Positions 22,691 to 24,192 of a DNA stretch of 24,192 bases are shown piece by piece; the stretch's first letter is position 1, and every line of letters starts with the position of its first letter. Origin of the DNA: CAVPGH01 sp046726955. Its GTDB lineage: Bacteria; Acidobacteriota; Vicinamibacteria; Fen-336. The position numbers and the translations under genes are program-made. The stretch covers positions 1-24,192 of the forward strand of contig JBKPBQ010000427.1 of NCBI GenBank assembly GCA_046726955.1. The letters are read 5' to 3'. The notes beneath the pieces are model-generated. The model was not told the origin of the DNA, searched no databases, and saw only the letters and a program-made list of their open reading frames with translations.

Positions 22691-23593
22691 ATGCCGAGAA
22701 TGCGCACGACTAGCCTTTGGGGGTGCGCCGCCCTCGCACTCGTCCTGGCGGTGGCAGCGCAAGCGCTGGGTCCCACATCCGCTGCCGGGGAGGACGACTT
22801 CACGAAACGCCGTGTGGTGTACGTCATCCCCGGCATGGATGCGGTGCGCGTGGAATCAGGCCGTTATCGGGCACGGGACGGCACCGAGCTACCGTTCGAC
22901 GCCTACTTGCCGGCGGACCGGACGAAGCCGCGTCGCGGGGTCGTCGTCCTCGTGCACGGCGGCCCCGTCCCTCCGGAAGCCCGGCCCCACGAGTGGGGCG
23001 TCTTCCAGTCCTACGGGCGTCTCGTCGGTGCGTCGGGCCTGGTGGCGATCACCTTCACGCACCGCCTCCACGAGGCGGACGACTATCCGCGGTCGGCGGC
23101 GGACGTGGCCGCGCTTCTGGAGCACGTTCGCAGCCGGGCCGACTCTCTCGGGATCGATCCCGACCGCATCGCCGTATGGGCGTTCTCCGGAGGCGGGCCT
23201 CTCGCGAGCTTCGTGTTCCGCGAGCGTCCGAGCCCTGTGCGGTGCGCCGTGCTGTACTACGCGATCCTCGATTTCCAGGACGCCCCCAAGGTGTACGCGA
23301 GAGTCCCGCCCGAGCTCAGCCCGGTCGGCGCGGTGACCGGCGCGACCGGCAGCCTTCCTCCCGTCTTCATCGCGCGAGCGGGCAAGGACGAGGAGTGGAT
23401 CCTCGGCTCGATCGATCGCTTCGCGACCGCTGCGAACGCCCGGGGCATGAGCCTCGATCTCCTCACGCTGCCGGAGGGACATCACGGCTTCGACATCGCC
23501 GACGACACGCCGCGCAGCCGCGAGGTGATCCAGGCCACGCTGGATTTCCTCGCGAGGAAGCTCGCTCCTGCCGGGTCCGCTCTTCGGCCTTGA
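22691..23593 (+). CDS. Secreted alpha/beta hydrolase (esterase/DLH-like)
   Basis: A 300-residue exported hydrolase. The ATG at 22691 has GGAGG 6 nt before it. The N-terminus is Arg-rich, followed by a hydrophobic stretch (about residues 8-32, ending AAG), a signal peptide. The mature domain has the oxyanion HGG motif (VVVLVHGGPVPPE), the nucleophile elbow AFSGGG with S166 (the first Gly of GxSxG replaced by Ala), a candidate acid D233 (AGKDEEW) and catalytic H264 or H265 in EGHHGFD. The fold suits esterases, dienelactone-hydrolase-like or peptidase-like enzymes. Substrate unknown. A 5-bp hairpin spans its stop codon (23585-23599) without a U-tract. It is the first of three plus-strand genes at the end of the window. 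Confidence 0.9.
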   Translation: MPRMRTTSLWGCAALALVLAVAAQALGPTSAAGEDDFTKRRVVYVIPGMDAVRVESGRYRARDGTELPFDAYLPADRTKPRRGVVVLVHGGPVPPEARPHEWGVFQSYGRLVGASGLVAITFTHRLHEADDYPRSAADVAALLEHVRSRADSLGIDPDRIAVWAFSGGGPLASFVFRERPSPVRCAVLYYAILDFQDAPKVYARVPPELSPVGAVTGATGSLPPVFIARAGKDEEWILGSIDRFATAANARGMSLDLLTLPEGHHGFDIADDTPRSREVIQATLDFLARKLAPAGSALRP

Positions 23594-23636
23594 GGGCCGT
23601 ACCTCGAGTTGGAGAAGGAGCCTGCGGCCTGAGACA

Positions 23637-23655
23637 CTTCTTCCCACGGAAGGAG
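23637..23655 (+). promoter_or_regulatory. Hairpin that buries the Shine-Dalgarno of the thioredoxin-like gene
   Basis: CTTCTTCC (23637-23644), a CAC loop, and GGAAGGAG (23648-23655) make an 8-bp helix with one U-G pair and a minimal 3-nt loop. The 3' arm is the whole ribosome-binding site of the gene starting at 23664 (8-nt spacing). A second purine run, GGAGAAGGAG (23611-23620), lies just upstream; its AGAAG could pair with the CTTCT and free the site. This suggests temperature- or ligand-dependent translation, but it is a paper fold only. Confidence 0.5.
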
Positions 23656-23663
23656 CGTCCAAC

Positions 23664-24149
23664 ATGCTGAAGCTGACGGCGCTGCTCGTCTCGGTCCTCC
23701 CCGTCGTCTCCTCCGGGCCCTACGACGAGCGCGCCGACGCGCGGAGCGAGATCGCGCGGATGCTCGAGTGCGCGCGGGACGAGCGCAAGCCCCTGGTCGT
23801 GGTGTTCGGCGCCAACTGGTGCCCGTGGTGCCGCAAGCTCGACCGCCTGCTCGCCGCCGACGCCGAGCTCGCGAAGCTCGCGGAACGCGCCGTCCTCCGG
23901 CTGAACGTGGACATCGGCCAGTACGACCGCAACCTCGACCTCGCCGCGGGCTACGGCCTCGAGAACCTCGACGACACCGGCATCCCCATGCTCGTGGTGC
24001 TGCGGCCGGACGGGTCGGTGCAAGCGATCAAGAACTCGGACGACTTCGTCGAGGGCACGCGGTACGTGCGAGAACGGATCCGTCGATTCCTCGCCGCGTA
24101 CGCCGCGCACCCGCAAGGGTCCCCGGAGCGAGGGCAGGAGAAGAGATGA
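23664..24149 (+). CDS. Secreted thioredoxin-fold protein with CPWC active site
   Basis: A 161-residue protein with a signal peptide (MLKLTALLVSVLPVVSSG) and a thioredoxin domain. The active site is C53-P-W-C56 in FGANWCPWCRKLD, and the cis-proline loop is at P108 (GIPMLVVL). The N-terminal helix before it (ARSEIARMLECARDERKPLVVVFG) is typical of the thioredoxin_7/DsbD-gamma-like group. It would act in the periplasm as a disulfide reductase or isomerase, depending on its electron donor; none is encoded here. C36 is an extra Cys. The C-terminus after about residue 148 is polar and probably disordered. The strong GGAAGGAG is paired in the hairpin at 23637-23655. The stop overlaps the next gene (ATGA). 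Confidence 0.9.
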   Translation: MLKLTALLVSVLPVVSSGPYDERADARSEIARMLECARDERKPLVVVFGANWCPWCRKLDRLLAADAELAKLAERAVLRLNVDIGQYDRNLDLAAGYGLENLDDTGIPMLVVLRPDGSVQAIKNSDDFVEGTRYVRERIRRFLAAYAAHPQGSPERGQEKR

Positions 24150-24192
24150 CCGCAAACGCGGGACTGACGATACTGGTGGCCGGACCCTACCG
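24146..24192 (+). CDS. Start of a further gene, cut by the window end
   Basis: The ATG at 24146 overlaps the preceding stop as ATGA, and AGGAG lies upstream at 24136-24140. The 15 visible codons read MTANAGLTILVAGPYR. A TILVAGPYR start is reminiscent of DUF4406 (nucleoside 2-deoxyribosyltransferase-like) proteins, but the piece is too short for more than a hint. Confidence 0.6.
   Translation, partial: MTANAGLTILVAGPY

Noticed and set aside
23585..23599. CGGCC-TTGAG-GGCCG hairpin as terminator of the hydrolase gene.
   Set aside because: The 5-bp stem spans the stop codon and no U-run follows; read-through into the thioredoxin-like gene is as likely.

Overview
The window is very GC-rich (roughly 70% by eye), gene-dense bacterial chromosome DNA. 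Genes sit end to end with many 1-13 bp overlaps and frequent GTG/TTG starts. A TIGR02265/DUF2378-like protein (a family known mainly from myxobacteria), a PilZ gene behind a sigma-54-type promoter and many lipoproteins suggest a Gram-negative such as a Myxococcota, Acidobacteriota or related lineage. The sequence alone does not settle the taxonomy. I see no tRNA, rRNA, CRISPR array, insertion sequence or phage gene.

Layout. (1) 1-7884, + strand: a copper/silver detoxification island. It holds the 3' end of a Cu+ P1B-type ATPase (copA), a divergent cation diffusion facilitator, a small secreted Cys-rich protein, and a complete CusC-CusB-CusA tripartite pump. Cytoplasmic Cu+ would leave through CopA, and periplasmic Cu+/Ag+ through CusCBA. 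CusB carries two heavy-metal-binding modules and CusC has a Met-rich tail. (2) 7881-9741, - strand: a PilZ (c-di-GMP receptor type) gene downstream of an unusually AT-rich, repeat-rich intergenic region, and a secreted glucose/sorbosone dehydrogenase-like lipoprotein. (3) 9795-16581: four large multi-spanning membrane proteins of GT-C glycosyltransferase or related type. One is on +; three are on - in a tightly coupled operon. The first gene of that operon has a C-terminal pair of LamG/ConA-like repeats. (4) 16737-22163, + strand: a second efflux set consisting of an RND adaptor lipoprotein, an HAE1-type RND pump, a DUF2378-like protein and a GNAT acetyltransferase, packed as one apparent operon with no outer-membrane channel gene. 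(5) 22179-24192: a LEA-type-2 lipoprotein (-), then a secreted alpha/beta hydrolase, a secreted thioredoxin-fold protein and the start of a further gene on +.

Points of most interest: the RND-DUF2378-GNAT arrangement; the GT-C cluster with the duplicated LamG-like tail; the hairpin that pairs the whole Shine-Dalgarno sequence of the thioredoxin-like gene; the regulatory region upstream of pilZ; and two convergent gene pairs that end on a shared CTAG. I did not find a clearly new defence or mobile system. The novelty here is in gene combinations and regulatory DNA.
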